A stretch of DNA of 64,000 nucleotides from Nocardia cyriacigeorgica (GCF_029868385.1 NZ_JARWNX010000062.1:1-64000), one strand, 5' to 3'; counted from the stretch's first letter, positions 35,901 to 45,110 are shown. Made by a program: numbers and translations. The notes: generated from the letters alone by a model not told the origin.

Positions 35901-36653
35901 GTGACGATTCCCGATATCACCGCGGCCCGTTCGGCCGCCGAGCAATTGGCGCAGTCCTGCGCGCGGATCATCGGCCCGGCGACCCGGTCGGTGATCCTGC
36001 ACGGTTCGCTGGCGACCGGCGATTTCCGTCCAGGACGCAGCGATATCGATCTGCTGCTACTCACCGATATCGGTCCCACCGACGAACAGCGCGCAGCGCT
36101 CGAGAGGTCGGTGCGGCAGGCCGACCTCGGCGACGCGAGCGGCATCGATCTGCACCTAGTGCTCGCCGACGTCGCCCGCACGCCGACCCCCACACCACCG
36201 GCGGAATTCCATATCGGCCGCTACGACGGATCGTCGCTGGGCGTGGAAGTACAGCCGCCGATCGCGGCCGACCCCGACCTGCCCGCCGAACTGTCGATGG
36301 CCCGCCAAGACGGCTCGGCACTCATCGGCGAGGCCCCAGCCGAAGCGATCGCCCCGATCCCACCCGAGTGGATCCGCGACCGCGGCCGCTACTGGTTGAC
36401 GACATGGCGCACACGCACCGACGACGCCGAAGACGCCGCCCTCATGGTGCTCACCGCCTGCCGCAGCTGGTACTTCGCCGACACCGAACGCCACACCAGC
36501 AAGGCCGCGGCCGCCCGCTGGGTCCTCGAGCAGGACCCATCGCTTTCCGCGGTGCGACAGGCGCTGCACCAGTATCTCGACGACCCAGAGGCCCATGTCG
36601 ACCCGCACGGCATCGCCCAGGTGTTGGATACCGTGCTCCGCGAAACCGATTGA
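35901..36653 (+). CDS. Nucleotidyltransferase, aminoglycoside adenylyltransferase-like (AadA/DUF4111)
   Basis: This 250-residue protein has the nucleotidyltransferase core LHGSLATGDFRPGRSDIDLLLL (GS-x9-DID, about residues 35-53). A C-terminal helical region of the AadA/DUF4111 type follows, with RTRTDDAEDAALMVLTACRSWYF and SKAAAARWVLEQ. This pattern is that of ANT(3'')-like enzymes that adenylylate streptomycin or spectinomycin. The family's catalytic Glu position reads GIDLHL here, so activity is uncertain. The start is GTG 35901 without a strong ribosome site. A TetR operator/promoter lies 170 bases upstream, so expression may be inducible. Confidence 0.8.
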   Translation: MTIPDITAARSAAEQLAQSCARIIGPATRSVILHGSLATGDFRPGRSDIDLLLLTDIGPTDEQRAALERSVRQADLGDASGIDLHLVLADVARTPTPTPPAEFHIGRYDGSSLGVEVQPPIAADPDLPAELSMARQDGSALIGEAPAEAIAPIPPEWIRDRGRYWLTTWRTRTDDAEDAALMVLTACRSWYFADTERHTSKAAAARWVLEQDPSLSAVRQALHQYLDDPEAHVDPHGIAQVLDTVLRETD

Positions 36654-36659
36654 CCTCGT

Positions 36660-37148
36660 TCAGCGTCGCCGCCGCCACCACCGACGCTTCGTAGGCGCAG
36701 GCACCGGAGGTTCGGCGGCGCGGGAAAGCTGCGTCGGATGGGCGGGCATACGATCCGCCCGCCATCCGGCGACCACCTCGTCCCCGTCGACCGGGGCGAT
36801 CGGCACATGCGGTGGCGTCGGCACACGCACCCACCGCACGATTCGCTGATTGAGCTCCGATACCGCGGCGCGCACCTCGCGTTCGGAATCCAGCTCCCGC
36901 ACCGTCTCCCGGATCTGTTCGATCTCGCGGCGCAACACCAGCGACTCCGGCAGCATCCCGTCGGCGCGTACGCCTTCACGGCGCAGATAGTCGCGCAGCC
37001 ACCAGTTCTCGTCCACACCGGTGCCCGCGCCGGGGATCGGTTTGCCCGCGCCCGGTAGCTTCGCGAATTCGCCGCGTTCGGTGGCTTCGCGCACCTGTTT
37101 GTCGATCCAGGATTCGAAGTTCAGATCGGGCGGTTTGCGCTCGGTCAT
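36660..37148 (-). CDS. DUF1992 (DnaJ-homologue) family protein
   Basis: This 162-residue protein carries the DUF1992 block: FESWIDKQVREATERGEFAKLPGAGKPIP in the first third, followed by ENWWLRDYLRREG and LPESLVLRREIEQI. The C-terminal 50 residues are Pro/Arg-rich and end in a strongly basic tail. Members resemble a J-like domain but lack the HPD motif; their role is unknown. The stop is only 6 bases from the convergent nucleotidyltransferase stop, so the two transcripts must overlap. Confidence 0.85.
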   Translation of the reverse strand: MTERKPPDLNFESWIDKQVREATERGEFAKLPGAGKPIPGAGTGVDENWWLRDYLRREGVRADGMLPESLVLRREIEQIRETVRELDSEREVRAAVSELNQRIVRWVRVPTPPHVPIAPVDGDEVVAGWRADRMPAHPTQLSRAAEPPVPAPTKRRWWRRRR

Positions 37149-37177
37149 ATGCCCATCGTACGGAAGGGTCGGTCCGA

Positions 37178-37984
37178 TCAGCGTGGTCCGGCGAGGATCA
37201 CCGGGCGGCCGTAGCGTGGCTGGGTGGGCCGATTGCTGTGCGGGAACAGGGCGCGATATCGGTCGGCCTCGGTCACCGCGACCGGTACCGGGTGGCGCAG
37301 GACGATCCATTCGACGCCTTCGGTGCACGGCGGTGTGGTGAGCGAGCCCTCGTACCGGAACTGGGCCGGATCGTCGGGCAGGAAACCGCGCGGATCGATG
37401 CGGCCGATGGTGCGCGTGGCGCCGGGACGGTCCGGCGGCGCGGCGAGCACGACGTCGAAGGGCGAGCCGTCCTGCTGTGCGCGCAGCAGAACCGCCAGCA
37501 CCGCGAGCCTGCCGCCGGGATCGGCGTGCACGAAATGCAGTTCCATGGTGGCGTCGGCGCCCTCGACGGTGTGTTCGCTGGGCAGATGGAAATGGAACTG
37601 GGTCAGCGTGAACGGTCTGCCGTCGACCAGAATGCGATTGCCCGCGGGCACATTCGCCTGGATGGTGTGACCATTGTTCACCAGTTCCGCCGAGGGAATC
37701 GGCCGATAGTCGATCTCGATGTGATCGGCCGGATGCAACTGGGTGTGGCTGGGCAGGTCGATCGGCGACTGGGCATGGCCGCTGCGGCAGGTCAGGTAGT
37801 GGCTGTCGAGATCGGCCCAATGGTCGGGACCTTCCGCGTCGTAATCCCAATGCGGGCCCGAGGCGCGAGATCCGGAGCTAGCGGAACCACCGCAGCCGGA
37901 GACTGCGAGTACCGCCAGTGCGGCCAGCGCACCTCGGCGACTCAGGACAGCGGGAGACAGGTCATTGTGCGAACGAACCGGCAC
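37178..37984 (-). CDS. Alpha-class carbonic anhydrase, lipoprotein
   Basis: This 268-residue protein hydrates CO2 in the cell envelope. A signal peptide with RRGALAALAVLAVSGC (lipobox LAVSGC) marks it as a lipoprotein. The mature part starts with HWDYDAEGPDHW (family pattern HWxY...GPxxW) and QSPIDL. Zinc ligands are the two His in QFHFHLPSEH and the His in ELHFVH. GSLTTPPCTEGVEW is the alpha-CA C-terminal signature. The start is GTG 37984, 8 bases after AAGGAG; a longer frame is unsupported. The stop lies 30 bases before DUF1992 on the same strand, so the two may be co-transcribed. Confidence 0.92.
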   Translation of the reverse strand: MPVRSHNDLSPAVLSRRGALAALAVLAVSGCGGSASSGSRASGPHWDYDAEGPDHWADLDSHYLTCRSGHAQSPIDLPSHTQLHPADHIEIDYRPIPSAELVNNGHTIQANVPAGNRILVDGRPFTLTQFHFHLPSEHTVEGADATMELHFVHADPGGRLAVLAVLLRAQQDGSPFDVVLAAPPDRPGATRTIGRIDPRGFLPDDPAQFRYEGSLTTPPCTEGVEWIVLRHPVPVAVTEADRYRALFPHSNRPTQPRYGRPVILAGPR

Positions 37985-38254
37985 CGGTGCAGCTCCTTGC
38001 CACGACAAGCCGCCGCCCGGCACCACCGGTTCGGGCGGTGGTGGTCGACGCGTTTCGGGACGGCGGCGCGATCACAATGCGCGCACACCGGAACCGACAG
38101 GTCGACAAACCAGTCGAAATGTCCGGTTCGCACCGAATATCCTTTTGGCGCTGCCGATTTCGCGTACACGCGGGCTGTCAGGCTAAGCCGGTGACGCGGA
38201 GCCGCGCCAGAGCTGTGGGCGGCGACATGGATCACATCGCCGGTTGCCCGGATC

Positions 38255-38608
38255 TCAGGCGGCCGCGGCGGCGGTCCGCAGCATCCGCAGCACCTCGTCC
38301 GGGTTCTCGACATCGACGACCAGCCGGGTGAAATCGGTTCCGGCGAGTTCGATGCGGACACCACGGCCGTCGAAGGCGGTATCCCAGAACTCCTTGCGTC
38401 CCTTGCCGCGGAAGGTGCCCGCCGCGATCACACCGGGGAAGAAGGTGCCGGGCGCACGCACCCAGGGCGGGCGGCGGTCGATTTCGGCGGCGGCGACGCC
38501 GGTGACGGCGGACAGATCGAAGGTGACCTGGTCGCGCAGGGCGAACAGCCGATGCGCTCCGAGCACATGCACCGTCACCGTTGTCCCCGTGACCTCGAGC
38601 TCGACCAT
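38255..38608 (-). CDS. Conserved hypothetical protein, possible PH-like fold
   Basis: This 117-residue protein begins MVELEVTGTTVTVHVLGAHRLFALRDQ and later has PPWVRAPGTFFPGVIAAGTF and DTAFDGRGVRIELAGTDFTRLVVDVENPDEV. The strand-rich first part and the closing helix after NPDEV recall bacterial pleckstrin-homology-like proteins, but I cannot confirm that. No catalytic motif is visible. ATG 38608 follows GAGGTG by four to six bases; the longer frame upstream lacks support. It stands alone, with unassigned gaps of 270-280 bases on each side. Confidence 0.7.
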   Translation of the reverse strand: MVELEVTGTTVTVHVLGAHRLFALRDQVTFDLSAVTGVAAAEIDRRPPWVRAPGTFFPGVIAAGTFRGKGRKEFWDTAFDGRGVRIELAGTDFTRLVVDVENPDEVLRMLRTAAAAA

Positions 38609-38889
38609 CCTGCACCTCACTATCACCGAGTGTGTTCGCTCGAGTTCAGGATGCCGGCCGTGCCTGGTCGTAGCCTGTGTCGTTCCTATGAGTTCTCTCA
38701 GGATCACGCCCTGCCCCGGTCACGGCGTGTGAGTTCCCGATCACACCGGTCCGCCGGTCTCGCCCGACGATGAGGCCCGGTGTCGTCATCGGGCGGCGAG
38801 CGGCCGCGCTGGCCGGTGCCGCGTGCGCGCTGGATCGAGCCGGCCCACCGTCGGACAGGCATGGCGGACGGTGGGGCACGACACGCCGG

Positions 38890-39699
38890 TCAATCGTCCA
38901 GAAACCGGACGATGTCGTCGGTGAAATTCGGATGTGAGACCGTGCCGAGGTGGCCGGTGCGCGGATACAGGATCAGCCGAGCGTCCGGGATGCCGGCAGC
39001 GGTGTGCCGGAAGGTCTCGACGCTGTAGGAGCCGTCGCGGGCGCCGCCGACGATCAGGGTGGGCGCGGTGATCTCGCCGAGCCGTTCGGTGAGATCGAAG
39101 CCGTCCTCGGCCATCAGGAAATGGTGGGTGTCGGCCGGCGCCTTCGGCCGGACCAGCGGATCGACCAACCACATCGCCGCGCCCGCCAGACGCGCGCCGA
39201 CCGGGTTAGCGACCGTGGTGGACGCCATATGGTGCAGTCCGCGCCTACCCGCGAGCATCGCCTCCGCATAGCGGCGCTGACCGGTCCGCAGGTCCGGGTC
39301 GAGCCGCGACGCCGCCGCCACCACGACGAGCTTGCGCACCACGTCGGGATGGTCGGCGGCCAACTGTAGGGCGATCGAACCACCGGAGGACACGCCGAGA
39401 ACATCGACCGGTCCGCCGAATTCGGCGCGCAACGCGTCGGCATGCTCCGTGGCGAGTCCGGCCATGGTGGCATCGGCGGCGGTCCCCGGCGCGCGGCCCA
39501 CCGCGTAGACCCGGAAATGCCGGGCGAGCCCGGCCAGCTTCTTCAGCTCCGAGGTCCGCATCCAGCCGGTCGGGTTGGCGTGGTCCGGGGTGAACCAGCG
39601 CAGGAACACCAGCGGTCGGCCACTGCCCAGCGCCAGATACAGCATGCCGTGCCGCAGCACGCCCTCGGTCACCGCGACCGCATCGCCGCCCTTGTTCAT
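38890..39699 (-). CDS. Alpha/beta-hydrolase
   Basis: This 269-residue hydrolase has the nucleophile motif GVSSGGS (Ser near residue 104), an acid in VGGARDGSY near 223, and the catalytic His in TGHLG near 252. The pattern PLVFLRWFTPDHANP at the start replaces the usual HG oxyanion motif. The substrate is unknown; esterase, lipase-like or epoxide-hydrolase-like roles are possible. ATG 39699 is preceded by GGAG. It lies 96 bases downstream of the TerD-AIM24 gene on the same strand, with a perfect palindrome between them. Confidence 0.82.
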   Translation of the reverse strand: MNKGGDAVAVTEGVLRHGMLYLALGSGRPLVFLRWFTPDHANPTGWMRTSELKKLAGLARHFRVYAVGRAPGTAADATMAGLATEHADALRAEFGGPVDVLGVSSGGSIALQLAADHPDVVRKLVVVAAASRLDPDLRTGQRRYAEAMLAGRRGLHHMASTTVANPVGARLAGAAMWLVDPLVRPKAPADTHHFLMAEDGFDLTERLGEITAPTLIVGGARDGSYSVETFRHTAAGIPDARLILYPRTGHLGTVSHPNFTDDIVRFLDD

Positions 39700-39762
39700 C
39701 CATCGCTCCGATCGTCGTATCGCTGTCGGAGCCGACGCTAATCGCGGCGGCGCCATCCGGCG

Positions 39763-39779
39763 ATGACCTCGGAGGTCAT
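39763..39779. promoter_or_regulatory. Perfect 17-bp palindrome before the hydrolase gene
   Basis: ATGACCTC-G-GAGGTCAT lies 64-80 bases upstream of the hydrolase start, in the gap after the TerD-AIM24 stop. It may be an operator or a weak terminator. Confidence 0.5.
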
Positions 39780-39795
39780 GAATTCGCGGCGCCCC

Positions 39796-41409
39796 CTATC
39801 CGAACAGACCGCCGAGCACCCCGCCGCTCTGCCCGGCCTCCTGCCCGCCGCCGGTACCGCCGAGCAGCCCGCCCGGCGGCAGCTCCGACGGCTGCACGAT
39901 GACGAAGCCGCGGCCGGAGAAGGCGAGGGTGACGCCTTCACCGGTGCTGCGCCCCATCAGCCTGCCGAGGCCGAACGAATCGTTGCGTTTGATACCGGTC
40001 TGCAAGCTCGACGACCATGCGACCGCGGCCTGCGGATCGGCGTAGGTGGGTTGGTCGACGGTGAGCACCACCGGTGCGCCATGGCTGGTGATGGCGATCC
40101 GGCCGCGACCGGTGAAGACGCAGTTGAACAGACCCGCGTTGCTCGCCATCCCCGCGGCGCCCTGCACGCGGCCGATATTGTAGGTCAGCGTCGAATCGAA
40201 GGCGAGCACATTGGCGCCGTTGATGGTGAGACCGTCCGAACCGTCGAGGTCGATGGTGTGCACATCGGCGGCGCTGTTGGCCAGGAACAGATCACCGCGG
40301 CCGGTGACCTTCATCAACGGGACGCCCTCACCGGTGAGGCGCTGCTGGATGGCGCGGCCGATACCGCCGGAACCGAGCGCCTGGAACTGGAGATCGCCCT
40401 GATAGGCCACCATCGACCCGGCCCGCGCCATGACCTCGCCGTTGACGGCGACCTTGATCATCTTGCCGCCCTGCTTCTGGATACCGACACCGGAAACCTC
40501 GGCGTGACGCGGATCGAACAGATCGCTGTGCATCGGCAGCGCTCCTTGCTGAGACGAGAACGTGGACGGGGCCGGATGGGCGACACCCGGCGGTTGGTGC
40601 TGCGGCGCCGCCGGATAGGGCTGCGGCTCGGCCGGATACGCGGGTGTCGGCGGGTATTGCTGTGCCGGTGGATAGGGCTGCGCGGGCGGATAGGTCGGGG
40701 CAGGCGGGTAGGGCTGCGCCTGCCCACTCGGATATCCAGCCGCGGGTGGGTAGGCGGGCGGCGGTGGATACGACTGCTGTCCGGTCGCCGGTGGGTGCTG
40801 TCCCGGATATCCCCCGGCTGCTGGTTGGGCGACCACGGTGGGGTCGGTGCGCGAGGGCGCGACGATGGTCGGGTCGTGACGCGAGGCGGCGGGCGGTGGC
40901 GAAGGCGCGGGCTCGTCGTCGACATTGACGCCGAATGCCGTGGCGATACCGGCCAGACCGTTGTCGTACCCCTGGCCGACGGCGCGGACCTTCCAGCCGC
41001 CGCCGCGGCGGTAGATCTCCACGCACACCACGGCCGATTCGGTGCTCAACCCGGTCACCGGGAAGGTCAAGGCCCCCGCGTCGGAGGCGATGGTTGCGAC
41101 CAGTGAACCGGCGGCGGCGAAGGTGGTGGGGCCGGAACCGTCGAGGCTGGCGGTGACGACGACGCGGTCGACATCGGCGGGTAGGGCGCTGGTCTGCACA
41201 TCGACCATATCGCCCGCTCCGAGGCCGTGCCGGTAGACGACTCCCGGTCCGACGGGCTGGTTGAAGAACACGAAGTCGCCGTCGGCGCGGACCCGGCCGT
41301 CGACGCCGAGCAGCAGCGCCGAAACGTCCACCGGGGTCGAACAGGTCACGGTCACCGTCATCCGATCCGCGGGCGCCGGGCGATTCTCACCACGCGCGAG
41401 CGCATTCAC
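39796..41409 (-). CDS. TerD-AIM24 fusion protein
   Basis: This 537-residue protein joins an N-terminal TerD-like domain (residues 1-165) to a C-terminal AIM24 domain (about 315-515) by a 130-residue linker rich in Pro, Tyr, Ala and Gln. TerD features are ALARGENRP at the start and FFNQP near residue 46, then VVCVEIYRRGGGWKVRAVGQGYDNGLAGIATAFGV. AIM24 features are GVGIQKQGGKMIKVAVNGEVMARAGSMVAYQGDLQF and RGRIAITSHG. TerD proteins bind calcium and act in tellurite/stress responses; AIM24 is a membrane-associated propeller-like fold of unclear function. The start is GTG 41409, 8 bases after GAGGTGG. Confidence 0.87.
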   Translation of the reverse strand: MNALARGENRPAPADRMTVTVTCSTPVDVSALLLGVDGRVRADGDFVFFNQPVGPGVVYRHGLGAGDMVDVQTSALPADVDRVVVTASLDGSGPTTFAAAGSLVATIASDAGALTFPVTGLSTESAVVCVEIYRRGGGWKVRAVGQGYDNGLAGIATAFGVNVDDEPAPSPPPAASRHDPTIVAPSRTDPTVVAQPAAGGYPGQHPPATGQQSYPPPPAYPPAAGYPSGQAQPYPPAPTYPPAQPYPPAQQYPPTPAYPAEPQPYPAAPQHQPPGVAHPAPSTFSSQQGALPMHSDLFDPRHAEVSGVGIQKQGGKMIKVAVNGEVMARAGSMVAYQGDLQFQALGSGGIGRAIQQRLTGEGVPLMKVTGRGDLFLANSAADVHTIDLDGSDGLTINGANVLAFDSTLTYNIGRVQGAAGMASNAGLFNCVFTGRGRIAITSHGAPVVLTVDQPTYADPQAAVAWSSSLQTGIKRNDSFGLGRLMGRSTGEGVTLAFSGRGFVIVQPSELPPGGLLGGTGGGQEAGQSGGVLGGLFG

Positions 41410-41527
41410 CGCCGACCACCTCGATCGCCGCCGATCCCTCCGAATGACATGCGTTTCACGGCGTCGAGTGTGCCGCGCCCGCGCCGCCCGCGCCACTTCC
41501 GGGCCCTCCTCCGATGGCTACGCAAGG

Positions 41528-42307
41528 TCAGAAGGTCTGCCACCTCGGCTTGTGTTCGAGTGCGTACCGGTAGTAGTCGGCCAGCCGCAGCCTGCTCGCC
41601 GCGGCCTCATCGATCACCACCGTGGTGTGGCGGTGCAGCTGGATGATCGAGGCCGGGCAGAAGGCGGACAGCGGGCCCTCGACCGCGGCCGCGATGGCCT
41701 CGGCTTTGTGGGCACCGAAGGCGATCAACACCAGGTGCCTGGCCTCGCCGATGGTGCCGAGGCCCTGGGTCAGTACATGGCGCGGGACCGAATCGGGACT
41801 GTCGAAGAAGCGCGCGTTATCGGTGCGGGTCTGTTCGGTCAGCGTCTTCACCCTGGTCCGTGAGGTGAGCGCGGACGCGGGTTCGTTGAAGCCGATATGC
41901 CCGTCGGTGCCGATGCCGAGCAACTGCACATCGATACCACCGGCGGCGGCAATCGCGGCGTCATAGCGCTCGGCTTCGGCCGCGATATCGGCCGCCTCGC
42001 CATCCGGGCCGAACACCCGCGCGGAATCCAGGTCGACATGGTCGACGAATTCGGACCTGATCACCGAGGAATAGGACTGCGGATGGCTGGTCGGCAAGCC
42101 GACGTATTCGTCGAGCAGGAATGCCTGGCAGGCGGAGAAGTCCAGGTCGTGCTCACGGTGGCGGCGGGCCAGCTCCCGATAGCTGCCCAGCGGGGATGAT
42201 CCGGTGGCGAGGCCGAGCGTCGCGGAGCCCCGACGCACATAGTCCTCGACGATATCGGCGACGGTGTTGGCGATCTCCCGTTCATCGGACCGGATCACGA
42301 TTTCCAT
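41528..42307 (-). CDS. nagB: Glucosamine-6-phosphate deaminase
   Basis: This 259-residue enzyme converts glucosamine 6-phosphate to fructose 6-phosphate and ammonia. Key motifs are GLATGSSPLGSY (substrate phosphate binding), DEYVGLPTSHPQSY, and LLGIGTDGHIGFNEP with the catalytic Asp/His. The C-terminal allosteric region is present. Its start overlaps the end of nagA by 13 bases, so translation is coupled. It ends a three-gene operon for uptake and breakdown of N-acetylglucosamine. Confidence 0.94.
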   Translation of the reverse strand: MEIVIRSDEREIANTVADIVEDYVRRGSATLGLATGSSPLGSYRELARRHREHDLDFSACQAFLLDEYVGLPTSHPQSYSSVIRSEFVDHVDLDSARVFGPDGEAADIAAEAERYDAAIAAAGGIDVQLLGIGTDGHIGFNEPASALTSRTRVKTLTEQTRTDNARFFDSPDSVPRHVLTQGLGTIGEARHLVLIAFGAHKAEAIAAAVEGPLSAFCPASIIQLHRHTTVVIDEAAASRLRLADYYRYALEHKPRWQTF

Positions 42308-43563
42308 GCGGTTCCTTCCGTCTCGACGGGCACGCCGCCGGAGAACACGCGGCGCACGTACAGGGCAGGATCGGTGACGACGACATCGGCGCGGTAGCCG
42401 GGCGCGAGCGTGCCGCGTTCGGCGCCGAGCCCGAGCACCGCGGCGGGGGTGCTGGTGGCCGCGGCCACCGCGTCCGACAGTGGCACACCGGCGTCGAGGA
42501 CGGTGTGGCGCACTACATCGATCAGGCGGGCGGTGCCACCGGCGATCGCACCCGATCCCTCGGCGGTCACCACTCGCGCCACTCCCCCGGCCACCCGCAC
42601 CGCCAGCGGGCCGAGCCGGTAGTCGCCGTCGCTCATGCCCGCGGCGGCCATCGCATCGCTGACCAGCGCGATCTGCGCGGGACCGACGGTGTCGAAGACC
42701 ATGGCGACCGTCTCCGGCGCGAGATGCACACCGTCGGCGATCAATTCGACCACCAGCTCACCGCGGCCCGCGGCGGCCAGGCACGCCGCGACCGGGCCCG
42801 GTGCGCGATGATGCAGCGGCGGCATGCCGTTGAACAGATGTGTCGCGGTCAGCGGTGCACCGACGGCCTCGGCGATGCGGGCGGAGGTGGTCGCCGCGTC
42901 GGCATCGGTGTGACCGAGACTCGGCAGCACACCGTGCGCACGCATCGCGGCCAGCAGTTCGGTGAAGTTCGCGGTTTCCGGCGCCACCGTCATCGAGCGG
43001 ACGGCGCCGCGGGCGGCCAGGCAGATCCCCTCGAACAGCTCCGGGTCGCCGGAGATGATCGCGGCGGGATCCTGTGCGCCGCAGCGCGCCCGATTCAGGA
43101 ACGGGCCCTCGAGGTGGATGCCGAGCAGTTCACCGCGCTCCACCAGCTCGGCCAGCACGCCCGCCTGGCGCAGCAGATCGGCGGGCGGAGCCGATACCAG
43201 GCTGCCGAGCAGACCGGTGGTGCCGTGCGCGCGATGATGCGCCGCCGCACGCCGGGCCCCGGCGGTGTCGGCGTCGGGGAATCCGTCTCCGCCGCCGCCG
43301 TGGCAGTGCAGGTCGATCAGGCCGGGTAGCAGGAGCGAATCGTCGCGCGGTGGTAGCGGTGCGGTCCCGCGGTAGTCCGCGACCGGGCCGACCCAGCAGA
43401 TGCGGTCACCGTCGAGTTCGACCACGCCGTCGGGGATTTCGCCGCGTACCGCACCGGCCACGGGCTGCGACAACGCCTGCGCCCGCCGGGTGGACAGTGC
43501 TTCAGCGGGATCCTTCGACGCACCGACGACCCGACCTCTCAGCAGCACCGGTGAATCACCCAT
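42295..43563 (-). CDS. nagA: N-acetylglucosamine-6-phosphate deacetylase
   Basis: This 422-residue metal hydrolase removes the acetyl group from N-acetylglucosamine 6-phosphate. The metal-binding motif GLIDLHCHGGGG (residues about 75-86), GIHLEGPFL, LGHTDADAATT and the catalytic Asp in LVSDAMAAAG are all present. The start ATG 43563 has GGGAG 8-12 bases upstream; the open frame further upstream is unsupported. The gene lies 100 bases after the EIIC gene and overlaps nagB. Confidence 0.93.
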   Translation of the reverse strand: MGDSPVLLRGRVVGASKDPAEALSTRRAQALSQPVAGAVRGEIPDGVVELDGDRICWVGPVADYRGTAPLPPRDDSLLLPGLIDLHCHGGGGDGFPDADTAGARRAAAHHRAHGTTGLLGSLVSAPPADLLRQAGVLAELVERGELLGIHLEGPFLNRARCGAQDPAAIISGDPELFEGICLAARGAVRSMTVAPETANFTELLAAMRAHGVLPSLGHTDADAATTSARIAEAVGAPLTATHLFNGMPPLHHRAPGPVAACLAAAGRGELVVELIADGVHLAPETVAMVFDTVGPAQIALVSDAMAAAGMSDGDYRLGPLAVRVAGGVARVVTAEGSGAIAGGTARLIDVVRHTVLDAGVPLSDAVAAATSTPAAVLGLGAERGTLAPGYRADVVVTDPALYVRRVFSGGVPVETEGTAWKS

Positions 43564-43663
43564 ACCGCTGTCTCCCGCGACTGAACGAGCCGAGGCCCGG
43601 CAGGGCGACTCGGCCACAGCGGCGCGTCTGTCCGACTCGGCCACGGAGGTGCGTCTGTCATGG

Positions 43664-44995
43664 TCACCGATCTTCCCGCTTCCGCACTGCCTCGGTGTCG
43701 ACCTGCGCCAGCAGCGGCGCGTCGGTGCGGCTGTCGGCCGCTGCGGCGCGCGTGGCCGATTCCGCGTCGGTGTCGAGAGCTTCGGCGTCGGTCTCGACCT
43801 CGCGACCTGGAGTGCGCAGATTCCACTTCTTGATCACGACGCTGAACAGCAGGTAGTAGATCACCGCGTACCCGAGACCGATCGGAATCAACAACCAGGC
43901 ATCGGTGGCCTTACCGAAATTCAGTGCGTAGTCGATGAATCCGGCCGAGAAGGTGAATCCGTCATGAATGCCGAGCGCGTTCACCAGCGCATGGGAGGTT
44001 CCGGTGAGAATCGCGTGCACCACATACAGCGGCCACGCCACGAACATGAAGGAGAACTCCAGCGGTTCGGTGATGCCGGTGACGAATGCCGTCAGCCCGG
44101 TGGACAGCATGATGCCGCCCACGAGCTTCTTCTGCGACGGCCGCGCATGGCGCCAGATCGCCAGTGCGGCCGCGGGCAGCGCGAACATCATGATCGGGAA
44201 GAATCCGGTCATGAAGGTGCCGGCGGTCGGATCACCGGCGAAGAAGCGGTTGAGGTCGCCGCGCACGATCTGGCCCTGCGCGTTCTGGTAGTCGCCGATC
44301 AGGAACCACAATGTGGTGTTGAGGATGTGGTGCAGCCCGGTGGGGATGAGCAACCGGTTCGCGGTGCCGTAGATCCCGCCGCCGAGCACCGAGTGATCGG
44401 CGACGGTCTCGCCGACCCAGGTGAGCCCGGCGTCGAACAGCGGGTACACGAACGCCATCAGCACGCCGATCACGAGTCCGGTGACGGCGGTGAGAATCGG
44501 CACCAGCCGCCTGCCGTTGAAGAAGCCGAGATAGTCGGGCAGCTTGGTGCGGTAGAACCGTTGCCACAGCAGCGCCGAGAGCAGACCCATCACGATCCCG
44601 GCGAGGACGCCGTAGTCGATCATCGCCTGTGCGCCCTCCGGGTCGGTGTCGCCGTCGAGCACGATCGGCGACATCGCCTCGAAGACGCCGTCGACCACCA
44701 GGTAGCCGACGACGGCGGCCAGCGCGGTCGATCCGTCGGACTTCTTCGCCCAGCCGATGGCGATACCCACCGCGAAGATCAGTGGCAGCCAGGTGAACAC
44801 GGCCTGACCGGCGGCCGAGATGACGCTCGCCGCGCTCGACAATGCCGAGAACCGGCCGAGCAGATCGTCTTGGCCGAGCCGCAACAGGATGCCCGCCGCG
44901 GGCAATACCGCGATCGGCAGCATCAGGCTGCGGCCGAGGCGTTGCAGACCGGCGAAGGTCGCCGATTCCTTCTTCGGGCTGTCCACCACCGTCAT
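43664..44995 (-). CDS. PTS EIIC component, N-acetylglucosamine type
   Basis: This 443-residue permease has about ten membrane helices and the glucose/GlcNAc-family motifs LGRSLMLPIAVLPAAGILLRLG, NRLLIPTGLHHILNTTLWF and FVTGITEPLEFSFMFVAWP. The EIIB and EIIA parts are separate genes divergent from it, so the complex is split. nagA and nagB follow on the same strand, which makes N-acetylglucosamine the expected sugar. The C-terminal tail is long and acidic. ATG 44995 has AGAGGG upstream, within an inverted repeat shared with the EIIB gene. Confidence 0.9.
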   Translation of the reverse strand: MTVVDSPKKESATFAGLQRLGRSLMLPIAVLPAAGILLRLGQDDLLGRFSALSSAASVISAAGQAVFTWLPLIFAVGIAIGWAKKSDGSTALAAVVGYLVVDGVFEAMSPIVLDGDTDPEGAQAMIDYGVLAGIVMGLLSALLWQRFYRTKLPDYLGFFNGRRLVPILTAVTGLVIGVLMAFVYPLFDAGLTWVGETVADHSVLGGGIYGTANRLLIPTGLHHILNTTLWFLIGDYQNAQGQIVRGDLNRFFAGDPTAGTFMTGFFPIMMFALPAAALAIWRHARPSQKKLVGGIMLSTGLTAFVTGITEPLEFSFMFVAWPLYVVHAILTGTSHALVNALGIHDGFTFSAGFIDYALNFGKATDAWLLIPIGLGYAVIYYLLFSVVIKKWNLRTPGREVETDAEALDTDAESATRAAAADSRTDAPLLAQVDTEAVRKREDR

Positions 44996-45000
44996 ATCGA

Positions 45001-45103
45001 CCCTCTTCGTATGCCGCCGAACAGCAAGGAACAAATGTCCATCGCCGAATATGATCCAGGTAACACCGACCGGCCCATCATCGGGCACGGCATACGACGA
45101 GGG
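45001..45103. promoter_or_regulatory. Inverted 16-base repeat carrying both ribosome binding sites
   Basis: CCCTCTTCGTATGCCG (45001-45016) is the inverted copy, with one mismatch, of the 16 bases at 45088-45103. In both divergent mRNAs the repeat gives the same leader, CGGCATACGA then C or A then GAGGG, just before the start codons of EIIC and EIIB. A shared RNA-level control element or a duplicated operator is possible. Confidence 0.6.
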
Positions 45104-45110
45104 AGAACCC

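Noticed and set aside
44996..45110. DasR/NagR operator in the nag divergent promoter
   Set aside because: I found no match to the known GntR-type dyad (TGGTCTAGACCA-like). Only the 16-base inverted leader repeat is present.
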